Shown here in pieces: positions 40,229-47,955 of a stretch of DNA of 64,000 bases. The position numbers and the translations under genes were made by a program. The DNA is from Shouchella sp047238345 (GTDB lineage: Bacteria > Bacillota > Bacilli > Bacillales > Bacillaceae_D): the NCBI RefSeq assembly GCF_047238345.1, contig NZ_JBDFMQ010000001.1:868001-932000 (forward strand). The letters run 5' to 3'. How positions within the stretch are numbered: the stretch's first letter is position 1; each line of letters begins with the position of its first letter. The notes beneath the pieces were generated by a model, which searched no databases, was not told the DNA's origin, and was given only the letters and a program-made list of their open reading frames with translations.

Positions 40229-41832
40229 AAGGTCGACGCCTGCTTTCGTAATGTTTGAATGGTTTTGATTAATACCTCTACTATAGCTAAAACATTTTTT
40301 TCTTTCATTACGCCCATTAATGCAAGCTGGATGACGTTTCGCTTAAGTAAGTAATGGCTTTCATAGCTGACAAGAATAGATGCTTTCTTTAAAGAGTCGC
40401 CGACTATTCTTGAAGATAGATCTTGAGGAAGGTTAATCGATAGAATGGCTGGCGAGTAAGAATCATGTTTCAGCACATCTATCTTTTCTTCGCATAGTAT
40501 TTTTAGCAAGCGTTTATAGAGATTTTCTGAGCAATGATGATGTGTCAACGCTTGTTGCAGAGCCAATAGTAAGTTTGATGAATATGTAAAAGGAACGCCC
40601 TCATTCTTTTGATAATACCCAGCATCTAAATATGCGGGTAAATGTTTAGAAGGTTCGATAGATTCTTGATGAAAGAGCAGCGCAAGTCCAGGGTAAGAAG
40701 CTAGTCCTTTGCCACTGACGCTACTTGCCAAGTAAACGTTCGCAAGGTTAATTGGTAATGTACCTAAGCTTGAGCATGCATCAAGACATAGTTTGAAGTT
40801 ATATTGAGAGCAAAGCATGGTTAGTCCCTCAATTGGAAACAGATACCCAGTTGATGTTTCGCAGTGAACGGTCCATAACCATTTAATAGGGCCTATTTGT
40901 TCGATTCTTCGTTGTATTTGTGTAATAGAAATTGACGACCAATCCTCGTGCTGGATGGTATCAAAATCCAACCCCCAACGAGTCCCTTGTGCAATTAAAC
41001 GTTCACCAAACTCCCCGCAAGCAAGGATAAGTCCTTTGCCTCCAAGTTTTGAAAGTTGTGCCGCAACCATTTCATTTGCCATAGTCCCTGTCCCCATTGC
41101 AATCTGAACTTGTTTCGCATTCGTTCGACGAAGAAGTTCCAGTTTGACTCGCTTCATTGTAGTCACAAACTGTCGATCTCGATGGGAAATCGGTTCAGCA
41201 TTAAATGCTTCTTTTACATCGCTCGGAATGGAGACAGGTCCAGGGAGAAAAGACTGTTTTTCGTAAGATAAGCGCTCATGCTTTTCGATAATCCGCTTAT
41301 AAACGAGCGATTGTTTACTGAAATTTTCCTCATTTAAGAACATGGGCTGAAATTGTGCATCCTTCTGACCAAGAAGCGGTCCAAATGGGAGAAAACCCAT
41401 CTTTTTGTATAATTTGCTTTGTCTTGTAGTGCCAGAAATAAGTGCCATCGTATACTGTTGAGCAAGGCAATAGGAAACGAGTTTGTGCACGAGCCGATAA
41501 AAAATTGTCCCACGACGATATTTCTCGCAAACGGCTAGTAAGCGAATTTCGCATGGTTTTCCACTTAAATCAACGATAGCGTCTAAGCAACCTAGTTTTT
41601 GATCTAAGGAAAATGGACGTTTTTCTCGAACACAGATCATACCAATCACAGCTTCATCTATTTTAGCAATTACATAGACGTTTTCAGAATCAAAGCGATC
41701 GATTAATTTTTCTTGCGAATTAGGTCGATGTTGAGGAATTTCCTTCACAAATGTTTGATAGTTTAACTGATAAATTTGTTCAAACTCGTTATTCTCATCA
41801 GCAATTTTAACGTATAGGTCTGAGCCAGTCAC
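40225..41832 (-). CDS. Fusion of GNAT acyltransferase and class V PLP aminotransferase
   Basis: 535 residues, GTG start 7 bases after AAGGAGAG. The N-terminal part (1-180) is a GNAT domain: CEIRLLAVCEKYRRGTIFYR and LYKKMGFLPFGPLLG ... FQPMFL resemble long-chain N-acyl amino acid synthases more than small acetyltransferases. The C-terminal part (about 190-535) is a class V aminotransferase: FLPGPVSIPSDVKEAF, HCETSTGY, LDACSSLG, and PLP-binding Lys375 in VSGKGLASYPG. PhnW and serine-glyoxylate enzymes share this form. The fusion could make an amine and acylate it. It begins directly after the PlsY-like stop and overlaps the LtaS-like gene. Confidence 0.82.
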   Translation of the reverse strand: MTGSDLYVKIADENNEFEQIYQLNYQTFVKEIPQHRPNSQEKLIDRFDSENVYVIAKIDEAVIGMICVREKRPFSLDQKLGCLDAIVDLSGKPCEIRLLAVCEKYRRGTIFYRLVHKLVSYCLAQQYTMALISGTTRQSKLYKKMGFLPFGPLLGQKDAQFQPMFLNEENFSKQSLVYKRIIEKHERLSYEKQSFLPGPVSIPSDVKEAFNAEPISHRDRQFVTTMKRVKLELLRRTNAKQVQIAMGTGTMANEMVAAQLSKLGGKGLILACGEFGERLIAQGTRWGLDFDTIQHEDWSSISITQIQRRIEQIGPIKWLWTVHCETSTGYLFPIEGLTMLCSQYNFKLCLDACSSLGTLPINLANVYLASSVSGKGLASYPGLALLFHQESIEPSKHLPAYLDAGYYQKNEGVPFTYSSNLLLALQQALTHHHCSENLYKRLLKILCEEKIDVLKHDSYSPAILSINLPQDLSSRIVGDSLKKASILVSYESHYLLKRNVIQLALMGVMKEKNVLAIVEVLIKTIQTLRKQASTL

Positions 41833-42381
41833 TTAAGTTCTCTCCTTTTTGTAAACAAACAGAATAATGCCTGTTAAAATAAAGAAAAGGAATGCATAGT
41901 CTATTGCAGATTCATAGAGAAATAGAAACGGCAGGAGGAAAAAAGCGATTGGTGCAGATGTTCTTGTCTTTATACCACAAAGTTTACTCGCCCCAATAAA
42001 CATACCTACTATAAGGAGTAGGATTGGAGAAAAGACGAGTGCGCAGGCTAAATAAACGACAATGCCTTTTCCACCGTGTCCATTTAATTGGACTGGGTAA
42101 AGGTGGCCAAGCAAAATGCCAATAGCAATAACACATAACGCCCATCCTTGTAATCCAAGAATATGAATGGCGAAAAGTATTGGTACAATGGTTTTTAGCG
42201 AGTCAATGGCGACGGTGGAAAGAAAAGCGATTGTTCCGAATAATCGACCTATATTTCGCGCACCTGCATTTTTACTTCCTAACGTTCGAATATCTTTTTT
42301 GAAAAAAAGTTTTCCAATATAGTATGCGCCGTTTAAACAGCCGAAGGCATAGGCAACACAAAAGATTAACAACATGTCCAT
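41833..42381 (-). CDS. PlsY-like glycerol-3-phosphate acyltransferase
   Basis: 182 residues with about five membrane helices. PlsY motifs: GSKNAGARNIGRLFG (active-site loop 1) and LNGHGGKGIVVYLA (loop 2), slightly different from canonical GSGNIGATN and GGKGVAT. PlsY moves an acyl chain from acyl-phosphate to sn-glycerol-3-phosphate. Here it heads an operon with the GNAT-aminotransferase and LtaS-like genes, so a specialised paralogue acting on another acceptor is possible; the housekeeping plsY would be elsewhere. GGAGAC ribosome binding site about 9 bases upstream; a TGG-TACGAT extended -10 is seen further up. Confidence 0.82.
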   Translation of the reverse strand: MDMLLIFCVAYAFGCLNGAYYIGKLFFKKDIRTLGSKNAGARNIGRLFGTIAFLSTVAIDSLKTIVPILFAIHILGLQGWALCVIAIGILLGHLYPVQLNGHGGKGIVVYLACALVFSPILLLIVGMFIGASKLCGIKTRTSAPIAFFLLPFLFLYESAIDYAFLFFILTGIILFVYKKERT

Positions 42382-42498
42382 TAAACATTTGTCTCCAAGT
42401 CAAGATCATAAGGCTGATAATCTTGTATATCGTACCACAAATTGTAAATATAATTAAGCGTATTTTTTTTGTAAAATGTTGATAAGGAGGTATCAGAA

Positions 42499-42972
42499 AT
42501 GATTACAGCATTAAATCTAGCAAATAACGATTTAACGAAAGATCTATATAGACTTCAAAAAGTTGCCTATCAAATTGAAGCCGATATGCTCGAATTTTAT
42601 GAGATTCCGCCTCTTATGGAGTCGTTTGAACAATTCCTTAAATCGAATGAAACGTTTTATGCTTATCTAGAAGATGATGATGTCGTAGGGGCAGTGTCGA
42701 TTGCGGTCGATAATGATCTTGTTGAAGTGACAAGAATGATGGTCGATCCTAACCATTTTCGAAAAGGAATTGCAAAAGCATTGTTACACTATGTTGAAAG
42801 GAAAACGAGACCATCGCAAATGTTAAAAGTTGCAACAGGAGCTAAAAATACGCCAGCGATTTGTTTGTATCAATCATTAGGGTATCAGTTTGTCGAGAGG
42901 AAAGTTGTAAAAGGAAGCGTCGAGTTGGTCTTTTTTCAAAAAGAGCAACGGACCAGCGAGGAGAATGTGTAG
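42499..42972 (+). CDS. GNAT acetyltransferase
   Basis: 157 residues. Standard GNAT motifs: AYLEDDDVVGAVSIAVDNDLVEVTRMMVDPNHFRKGIAKALLHYVE with the acetyl-CoA loop RKGIAKALL, and NTPAICLYQSLGYQFVER near the C-terminus. AAGGAGG ribosome binding site. Small-molecule or protein target unknown. It is divergent from the PlsY-like operon across 117 AT-rich bases and is followed by the TetR promoter. Confidence 0.82.
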   Translation: MITALNLANNDLTKDLYRLQKVAYQIEADMLEFYEIPPLMESFEQFLKSNETFYAYLEDDDVVGAVSIAVDNDLVEVTRMMVDPNHFRKGIAKALLHYVERKTRPSQMLKVATGAKNTPAICLYQSLGYQFVERKVVKGSVELVFFQKEQRTSEENV

Positions 42973-42998
42973 AGAATAAATAATTTTCTGTTTTTTAT

Positions 42999-43027
42999 TT
43001 GACAATACTTAGTTGTACTAGTAAAGT
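42999..43027 (+). promoter_or_regulatory. Sigma-A promoter of the TetR gene
   Basis: -35 TTGACA (42999-43004), 17-base spacer, -10 TAAAGT (43022-43027). The predicted start falls inside the operator at 43033-43047. Confidence 0.65.
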
Positions 43028-43032
43028 ATTAA

Positions 43033-43047
43033 TTAACCAATGGTCAA
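43033..43047. promoter_or_regulatory. TetR operator copy 1
   Basis: TTAACCA-A-TGGTCAA, an imperfect 15-bp palindrome over the transcription start of the TetR gene. It matches the second copy at 43679 in 13 of 15 bases. Confidence 0.65.
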
Positions 43048-43068
43048 TTAAATTTAGTGAGGATACAT

Positions 43069-43641
43069 ATGACGCCAAGACGTAAGACAGAAAATGAATT
43101 AACAAAAGAAGCAATTGTGTCAGCCGCAAGTATTCAATTTCAGGCAAACGGATATCGACATGTCTCCATGCGCTCGCTTGCAAAAGTTCTTCAATGTAGT
43201 CATGGTGCTTTATATTACCACTTTAACAATAAAGCTGAGCTATTTTATGAAGTCGTTTCTTTTTATTTTGATAAGTTAAATGAACAAATGAATAGGGCCG
43301 CGGCACAGTCGTTAAGCCAAGATGAAAAGTTAACTAAACTGCTTCTTATATATATTGAATTTGGTTTAAATCATCAAGAATATTATGAGTTCATGTTTAT
43401 GGTCAAAGAGAAAGAAATTGATGCGCTATCGAAGCGAGCAGCGAATGAAAGTTATGACCAATTTTCTATTATGTTGAATAAGTTATCGAATCAGCAGGCA
43501 TCAATAGCTGATATTTACTCAACCTTTATTGCCCTACATGGATTTGTAGCGCACTATCTTTACAGAGTAAAGGGTTTCGCAGAGGTACAAGATGCTGCGC
43601 AAAAACACGTGCAATTTTTGAAGCGGGCAATCATGAATTAA
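43069..43641 (+). CDS. TetR-family transcriptional repressor
   Basis: 190 residues. The N-terminal helix-turn-helix is AIVSAASIQFQANGYRHVSMRSLAKVLQCSHGALYYHFNNKAELF, the clear TetR pattern. The ligand-binding half has no recognisable chemistry. The ATG is 5 bases after GTGAGGA; the GTG before it overlaps the ribosome binding site. Matching palindromes before this gene and the next point to autorepression and control of the NAD-binding protein. Confidence 0.88.
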   Translation: MTPRRKTENELTKEAIVSAASIQFQANGYRHVSMRSLAKVLQCSHGALYYHFNNKAELFYEVVSFYFDKLNEQMNRAAAQSLSQDEKLTKLLLIYIEFGLNHQEYYEFMFMVKEKEIDALSKRAANESYDQFSIMLNKLSNQQASIADIYSTFIALHGFVAHYLYRVKGFAEVQDAAQKHVQFLKRAIMN

Positions 43642-43643
43642 AC

Positions 43644-43666
43644 GAGCCGAATTACTCGGCTTTTTT
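43644..43666 (+). terminator. Terminator after TetR gene
   Basis: Stem AGCCGA / TCGGCT, loop ATTAC, six T. Confidence 0.75.
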
Positions 43667-43678
43667 AATAAAAATTAA

Positions 43679-43693
43679 TTGACCACTGGTCAA
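43679..43693. promoter_or_regulatory. TetR operator copy 2 (perfect palindrome)
   Basis: TTGACCA-C-TGGTCAA, perfect 7+1+7 palindrome, immediately before the ribosome binding site of the NAD-binding protein gene. Confidence 0.7.
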
Positions 43694-43709
43694 ATGGAGG
43701 GTGTTAACA

Positions 43710-44642
43710 ATGAAACGAGTAACTGTGCTAGGAGCAACAGGCGGGGTAGGATATGCATTAACGAAAGAACTACTATCAAGAGGCGTACACGTAAACGCAT
43801 TTGCACGTAACGAAAGCAAGTTGTCCGCAATGTTTGGGATGGAACAGAATGTGGAAATCTTCATTGGCGATGCTTTAAACGAAAACGATGTTCGACATGC
43901 AGTTGCTCAAGCCGACGCGATTTACCATGCACTAAATTTTCCCTATGATAAATGGGAAATCAAACAGCTACGTTGCATCGACCTTCTTATAAAGGTTGCT
44001 AAGGAAGAAAATAAGAAGCTAATTCTTGCCGACAATATTTACGCGTATGGCAACAAAGGCATGCACGTTTCAGAAAAGACAGTCAAACAGCCGAATACAA
44101 AGAAGGGCAAGATTCGTTTACAGATGGAGCAGCGATTGTTTCAAAGTGGCTTGCCTGTATTAATTGTACATTTACCAGATCTATACGGTCCGTATGCTGA
44201 AAATACGCTAATTCACGAGACGTTACGACTAGCCATTCAATCTAAAAAAGCAAATTATATAGGCTGTTCATCTCAACATAGAGAGTATCTTTTTACAATG
44301 GATGCAGCAAAGGCAATCGCTGATCTGTCGTTACAAGATGATTCCTATAATCAAAACTGGAATGTTAGTGGGAGCGTGATAAAAGGAGATGAGCTCCTGA
44401 AGCACATTCGTGATGAAACAAACACAACGAAAGGGTTTCGCATTGTTAAGAGGCCAATGATTCGATTTCTAGGCTTGTTTTCAAAGCAAATGAAGGAATT
44501 GGTAGAGATGATGTATTTAATGGAAACACCAGTTTATTTGGATAGTAGCAAGCTACGAGATTATCTTGGCGGTTGGGAGCCTACTCCTTATGAAATAGGG
44601 GTGAGAGAGACAATTTTATGGTTGAAACATGAATCGAAGTGA
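43710..44642 (+). CDS. NAD(P)-dependent epimerase/dehydratase-like (atypical SDR)
   Basis: 310 residues. The N-terminal nucleotide motif is VTVLGATGGVGYALTKELL. ADNIYAYGNKG stands where extended SDRs have the catalytic YxxxK region, but the Tyr-X3-Lys is YAYGNK, so the catalytic pair is shifted or absent. VHLPDLYGPYAENT and REYLFTMDAAKAI resemble nucleoside-sugar epimerases and NmrA-like sensors. The ATG is 6 bases from GGAGGGTG. Under the TetR operator; the substrate is unknown. Confidence 0.78.
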   Translation: MKRVTVLGATGGVGYALTKELLSRGVHVNAFARNESKLSAMFGMEQNVEIFIGDALNENDVRHAVAQADAIYHALNFPYDKWEIKQLRCIDLLIKVAKEENKKLILADNIYAYGNKGMHVSEKTVKQPNTKKGKIRLQMEQRLFQSGLPVLIVHLPDLYGPYAENTLIHETLRLAIQSKKANYIGCSSQHREYLFTMDAAKAIADLSLQDDSYNQNWNVSGSVIKGDELLKHIRDETNTTKGFRIVKRPMIRFLGLFSKQMKELVEMMYLMETPVYLDSSKLRDYLGGWEPTPYEIGVRETILWLKHESK

Positions 44643-44647
44643 GAATC

Positions 44648-45283
44648 TTAATTAAAACGGTTGCCTCCCTCATAAAATAAACCAGTAAGAATCGCACCAA
44701 TGGCTTGCAAAATCGTTCCAATTTCATAAAGTGGTTCCCCGTCTCCACCTTGAAGCTCTGTAATTCCGCCAACAGCTTCAAAGCCGTTGCCAAATAGCTG
44801 TAGAAGAGCTGAATAAATCGTGTAAATTTCAAAATCTGTAGGGTCTTCTGGAGGCTCAACCCCAAATAAGGCATAAGATGTTCCTAACCCTTCAATGAGT
44901 GCACCTCTAAGAGCAGTTCGAATAACCTCTTCGTCAGTGAGATTACCAATATCTGCGTAGAGTGCGGTTAGAGATCCGATTGTAATGATATAACTGCCAT
45001 ATTTATCAGGTCCATAAGTTCCGAACCCTTCTGCTACAAGGGCATTGCCAGCTGTTTCAAGTGTGTTTCCATAGATAGAAAAGTTAGAACGTAACGCATC
45101 TTCTAAATCGGTTCGAGTCGTCGCAGCAATGGCGTTAAAAATCGTTCCGACGGCTGTAACCCAGAGGCCAAAGAATATTAAGGAATGATTGTCTTCGCCT
45201 TCTGTATCCAGATCCCCATTTTCGTTGCGTAATGGTTGATTGGGGTAGCGTCTTTTTTTATCTTCTCGAAGCCGGTCAAACAT
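44648..45283 (-). CDS. Repetitive glycine-rich hypothetical protein
   Basis: 211 residues. After a basic N-terminus (REDKKRRYPNQPLRN) come four or five degenerate units of about 35 residues: GLWVTAVGTIFNAIAAT, YGNTLETAGNALVAEG, YGSYIITIGSLTALYADIG, IEGLGTSYALFGVEPP, and YEIGTILQAIGAILTG. Each is an amphipathic helix with regular Gly. Similar repetitive proteins occur in Bacillaceae with no assigned role. The ATG lacks a good ribosome binding site, while an AAGGAGG lies 38 bases upstream in frame with no ATG/GTG/TTG at the right spacing, so the true start is unsure. Confidence 0.6.
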   Translation of the reverse strand: MFDRLREDKKRRYPNQPLRNENGDLDTEGEDNHSLIFFGLWVTAVGTIFNAIAATTRTDLEDALRSNFSIYGNTLETAGNALVAEGFGTYGPDKYGSYIITIGSLTALYADIGNLTDEEVIRTALRGALIEGLGTSYALFGVEPPEDPTDFEIYTIYSALLQLFGNGFEAVGGITELQGGDGEPLYEIGTILQAIGAILTGLFYEGGNRFN

Positions 45284-45379
45284 TGTAGGTGAAGCTTCTT
45301 TTTTAAATAAGGATGGGTTCCTCCTTGTGTATATAGACTCTAGACTATCTTATGCGATCAACTTGAAAATGTAACGTAA

Positions 45380-45414
45380 AAAAACGGTTTACCATTTGTG
45401 GAGAAACCGTTTTT
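45380..45414. terminator. Hairpin terminator between DCC-family gene and repetitive protein gene
   Basis: Stem AAAAACGGTTT / AAACCGTTTTT with a 13-base loop. It terminates the minus-strand DCC gene before the repetitive protein gene. Confidence 0.78.
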
Positions 45415-45422
45415 CCGACTGA

Positions 45423-45806
45423 TTAGACTGAGACAGGTCGGATGTAGTCGGTCTGTCCAAACCAAGCATGTCTTCGATGAGAGATAAATTGATAAATCGG
45501 TTGACCAATTGCTTCAATAAATTGAGGCTGCATAAGAAAAGCGAGCCATGTTAAAGCGGGTAACTGTGCAAGAATGTCTCGTATCGCCGCAAAGCCTACC
45601 CGTACACGCTCATCTTTTGTCAACACGTAAATTTCTTTTTCCATATCAGCAAATAATTGACGTGCCTTTAGTCTTGTGGAAGCGCGAACTTCTTGAACTG
45701 GAATCCATCGTAACTGATTGTGTGTATCAAAAAAACGCAAACTTTTCTTGACTTTTTGACAGAGAGGACAGCGCGCGTCGTAAAAGACTGTGAGTTGATT
45801 GTTCAT
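45423..45806 (-). CDS. Thiol-disulfide oxidoreductase-like protein, DCC (DUF393) family
   Basis: 127 residues. The family motif FYDARCPLCQKV carries the CPLC pair (D-x-x-C-x-x-C), followed by LRFFDTHNQLRWIPVQE and a C-terminal WFGQTDYIRP. DCC proteins have a thioredoxin-like fold; redox activity is presumed. The ATG follows AGAGGTGAT. It is a single gene between the repetitive protein and the Gfo/Idh gene. Confidence 0.82.
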   Translation of the reverse strand: MNNQLTVFYDARCPLCQKVKKSLRFFDTHNQLRWIPVQEVRASTRLKARQLFADMEKEIYVLTKDERVRVGFAAIRDILAQLPALTWLAFLMQPQFIEAIGQPIYQFISHRRHAWFGQTDYIRPVSV

Positions 45807-45849
45807 GTGTATCACCTCTTACGAATACTATCCCCTCGTAGACGTTCCG

Positions 45850-46863
45850 TTAAACAGAAGCGTGCGTTTCGCTATTTAAGTTGACGCGTTTTGCCGTTTC
45901 AGAGGAAGTGATCGCTGCTTCATTAATACGAGTCAATACACGCATATCCTCTTTTGTAATACGAGGTTCTGTTCCTGTAAGAATCTCGTCAACCCATTGA
46001 TCCATTGCACTTGGTGCTTGTTCTGGTAAATTAGGCGTGATCCAGCCTTCTTCCTCTAGCTCCGTTGACTGAATTCGTAAGGCCCGTTCTTCCACTAAAA
46101 TGGACCCTTTTGTACCGTGTAATTCCAGAATAAACGGACTTTTTGAAGCGATAAAGCCAGCTTCAATTGTAGCAGTTGCGCCAGATGCATAACGGACAAT
46201 AACGGTAGAATGATCATCAACAGCACGATTTGTAAAGGCGTTCATTTCTGCATAGACAGAGACAGCACGACCACCAAATCGATTCGTTAAATAAATGGGA
46301 TGTGCACCTAAATCAATTAACGCACCACCGCCACATTGTTCTTTATTAAAAAAATGGGCTGGAAGCCAGCCGTTGGGATGGGATTCAGTTTCGAGTGCTC
46401 CCCCATGTTCAAGGCGACAACGAATGGACGTAATATCTCCGAGTAGTCCATCTTGAACTGCTTTTTCAGCATACAGATAAGTCGGGTCATTTAATCGAGG
46501 TAATGAAAGCATCAACGATACGTTATTTTCTTCTACTGCAGAAAAAATAACTTCGCAATCCTTTTCCGTAAGCGCTAACACTTTTTCAGAGAAAATATGT
46601 TTTTTAGCTTTTGCGGCAGCCAAGATAATCTCTTTATGCATAGCCGTTGGTGTATCAACAATTACTGCGTCCACATCATCACGAGCCAGGGTGAATTCGA
46701 GACTGTTTTCGAAGTCTACGTTTAACTCATCTGCCCATCGCTTTCCTCTAGCTGGGTCCTCGTCCCAAATAGTTGTTAGTTGAATCGAAGGGTGTTCACT
46801 TGCTTCTCTCGCATAATCATCCGCGTGCACATGCCAGCGGCTTAATAAAGCAACACGTATCAT
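45850..46863 (-). CDS. Gfo/Idh/MocA family oxidoreductase (copy 1)
   Basis: 337 residues. The N-terminal nucleotide-binding half starts MIRVALLSRWHVHADDY, which lacks the usual GxGxxG glycines. SEKVLALTEKDCEVI fills the EKP position as EKV. GGGALIDLGAHPIYLTNRFGG is the conserved substrate-domain helix with the catalytic His. Probably oxidises a sugar or polyol with NAD(P), though the altered loop makes cofactor use unsure. AGGAGG ribosome binding site. It lies downstream of the AraC gene on the same strand, with a TAGTAT-TC-ATACTA repeat between them. Confidence 0.78.
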   Translation of the reverse strand: MIRVALLSRWHVHADDYAREASEHPSIQLTTIWDEDPARGKRWADELNVDFENSLEFTLARDDVDAVIVDTPTAMHKEIILAAAKAKKHIFSEKVLALTEKDCEVIFSAVEENNVSLMLSLPRLNDPTYLYAEKAVQDGLLGDITSIRCRLEHGGALETESHPNGWLPAHFFNKEQCGGGALIDLGAHPIYLTNRFGGRAVSVYAEMNAFTNRAVDDHSTVIVRYASGATATIEAGFIASKSPFILELHGTKGSILVEERALRIQSTELEEEGWITPNLPEQAPSAMDQWVDEILTGTEPRITKEDMRVLTRINEAAITSSETAKRVNLNSETHASV

Positions 46864-46886
46864 GAATCTTCCTCCTTCGTTTGAAT

Positions 46887-46900
46887 TAGTATTCATACTA
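46887..46900. promoter_or_regulatory. Inverted repeat before Gfo/Idh copy 1
   Basis: TAGTAT-TC-ATACTA, 6-bp perfect arms, 13-14 bases upstream of the ribosome binding site. Possible operator. Confidence 0.35.
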
Positions 46901-46940
46901 GCTAGCAAGATTAAAACTGTCAAGACAAAAATGTTTTATT

Positions 46941-47843
46941 TTATATGGACTTACTTGTTGCTTTTTTAAATCGTAACGGTGATATATGCTTTGCTTGTTT
47001 AAATTGCGAAATAAAATAACTTGTGTTTGTATAACCGACAGAAACCGCAATATCTGTAATGGATAAATCAGTCGTTGTTAGCAGCTTCTCAGCCTCCGTA
47101 ATGCGGACGTAATTCAGCAGTTCCGTGAAGGAACGGCCAGTTATCGCTTTAATTTTCCTTGAGAAATAACTATAGCTCAGATTACACGCGTCTGCAGCTT
47201 CTTTTGCTGTGAGAGGGAAACTGTATTGATTTTCAATCATTTGAAAGGTTTGTCGCATCAGTACCAGGTCGTCTTCACTTAAGTCATCGTTCATACCAAC
47301 TGTTATACCAACATGGCGCCAGTGTCGTAAAACAGCTAAAAAAATGGAGCAGATGTGGATACGAATGGCAAAATCGAACCCATAGTCCTGTTTTGAAAAC
47401 TCTGCCATAATGTTGTTTATTGTTTCAGGTATACTCGTATTTGCTACTTCTATTTGTTGTAAAAGTGTTTGTGGACTTGATTTTGCCATTGTAAAAGGCA
47501 GAACATATTTTGATTCAAATAAGGAGCGGGACGTAGAATAAAGAACTTCTGGTTCAAGTTTAATGACTAAATACTGGACATCGTTTCCTTTTTCGGCAAA
47601 GATGCCGTGCACCTCTTGAGAATTAATAATAATTAAATCGCCGGGACCCATACGAAACGATTGTCCGCTAACAAACACATAAGCTGAGCCTGAAAAGCCG
47701 TACAGAAGCTCAATTGCATCGTGAAAGTGAGGACTAGCAATACGACGATCTGGAATGCTTTGTTCGATGTGACAGTGAATCGGTTGTTTAATTTCGTTGC
47801 CTAAAACCTTTTTTTCTTTGTATGCCTGACTCTGATCAAACAT
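46941..47843 (-). CDS. AraC-family transcriptional regulator with cupin sensor
   Basis: 300 residues. N-terminal cupin-type ligand domain with FHDAIELLYGFSGSAYVFVSG and MGPGDLIIINSQEVHG. The C-terminal double helix-turn-helix has FPLTAKEAADACNLSYSYFS and DLSITDIAVSVGYTNTSYFISQFK, the AraC signature. The ATG follows GGAGGTG. It is divergent from the isomerase/oxidoreductase pair and upstream of Gfo/Idh copy 1, so it probably controls both in response to a sugar. Confidence 0.88.
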   Translation of the reverse strand: MFDQSQAYKEKKVLGNEIKQPIHCHIEQSIPDRRIASPHFHDAIELLYGFSGSAYVFVSGQSFRMGPGDLIIINSQEVHGIFAEKGNDVQYLVIKLEPEVLYSTSRSLFESKYVLPFTMAKSSPQTLLQQIEVANTSIPETINNIMAEFSKQDYGFDFAIRIHICSIFLAVLRHWRHVGITVGMNDDLSEDDLVLMRQTFQMIENQYSFPLTAKEAADACNLSYSYFSRKIKAITGRSFTELLNYVRITEAEKLLTTTDLSITDIAVSVGYTNTSYFISQFKQAKHISPLRFKKATSKSI

Positions 47844-47868
47844 GAAGAAGCACCTCCATGACAAAAAT

Positions 47869-47903
47869 TTTATATAATTGAATAGTTTTAGTATATAATC
47901 AAT
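47869..47903. promoter_or_regulatory. Direct repeats in AraC divergent promoter region
   Basis: ATATAATTGAA and ATATAATCAAT recur about 22 bases apart (two helical turns), a spacing used by AraC-type activators. AT-rich chance similarity is possible. Confidence 0.35.
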
Positions 47904-47955
47904 TTTAGAGTCATGATAGTCTTAAGATTAGATTCAGTACAATGGAGGTGGATGG

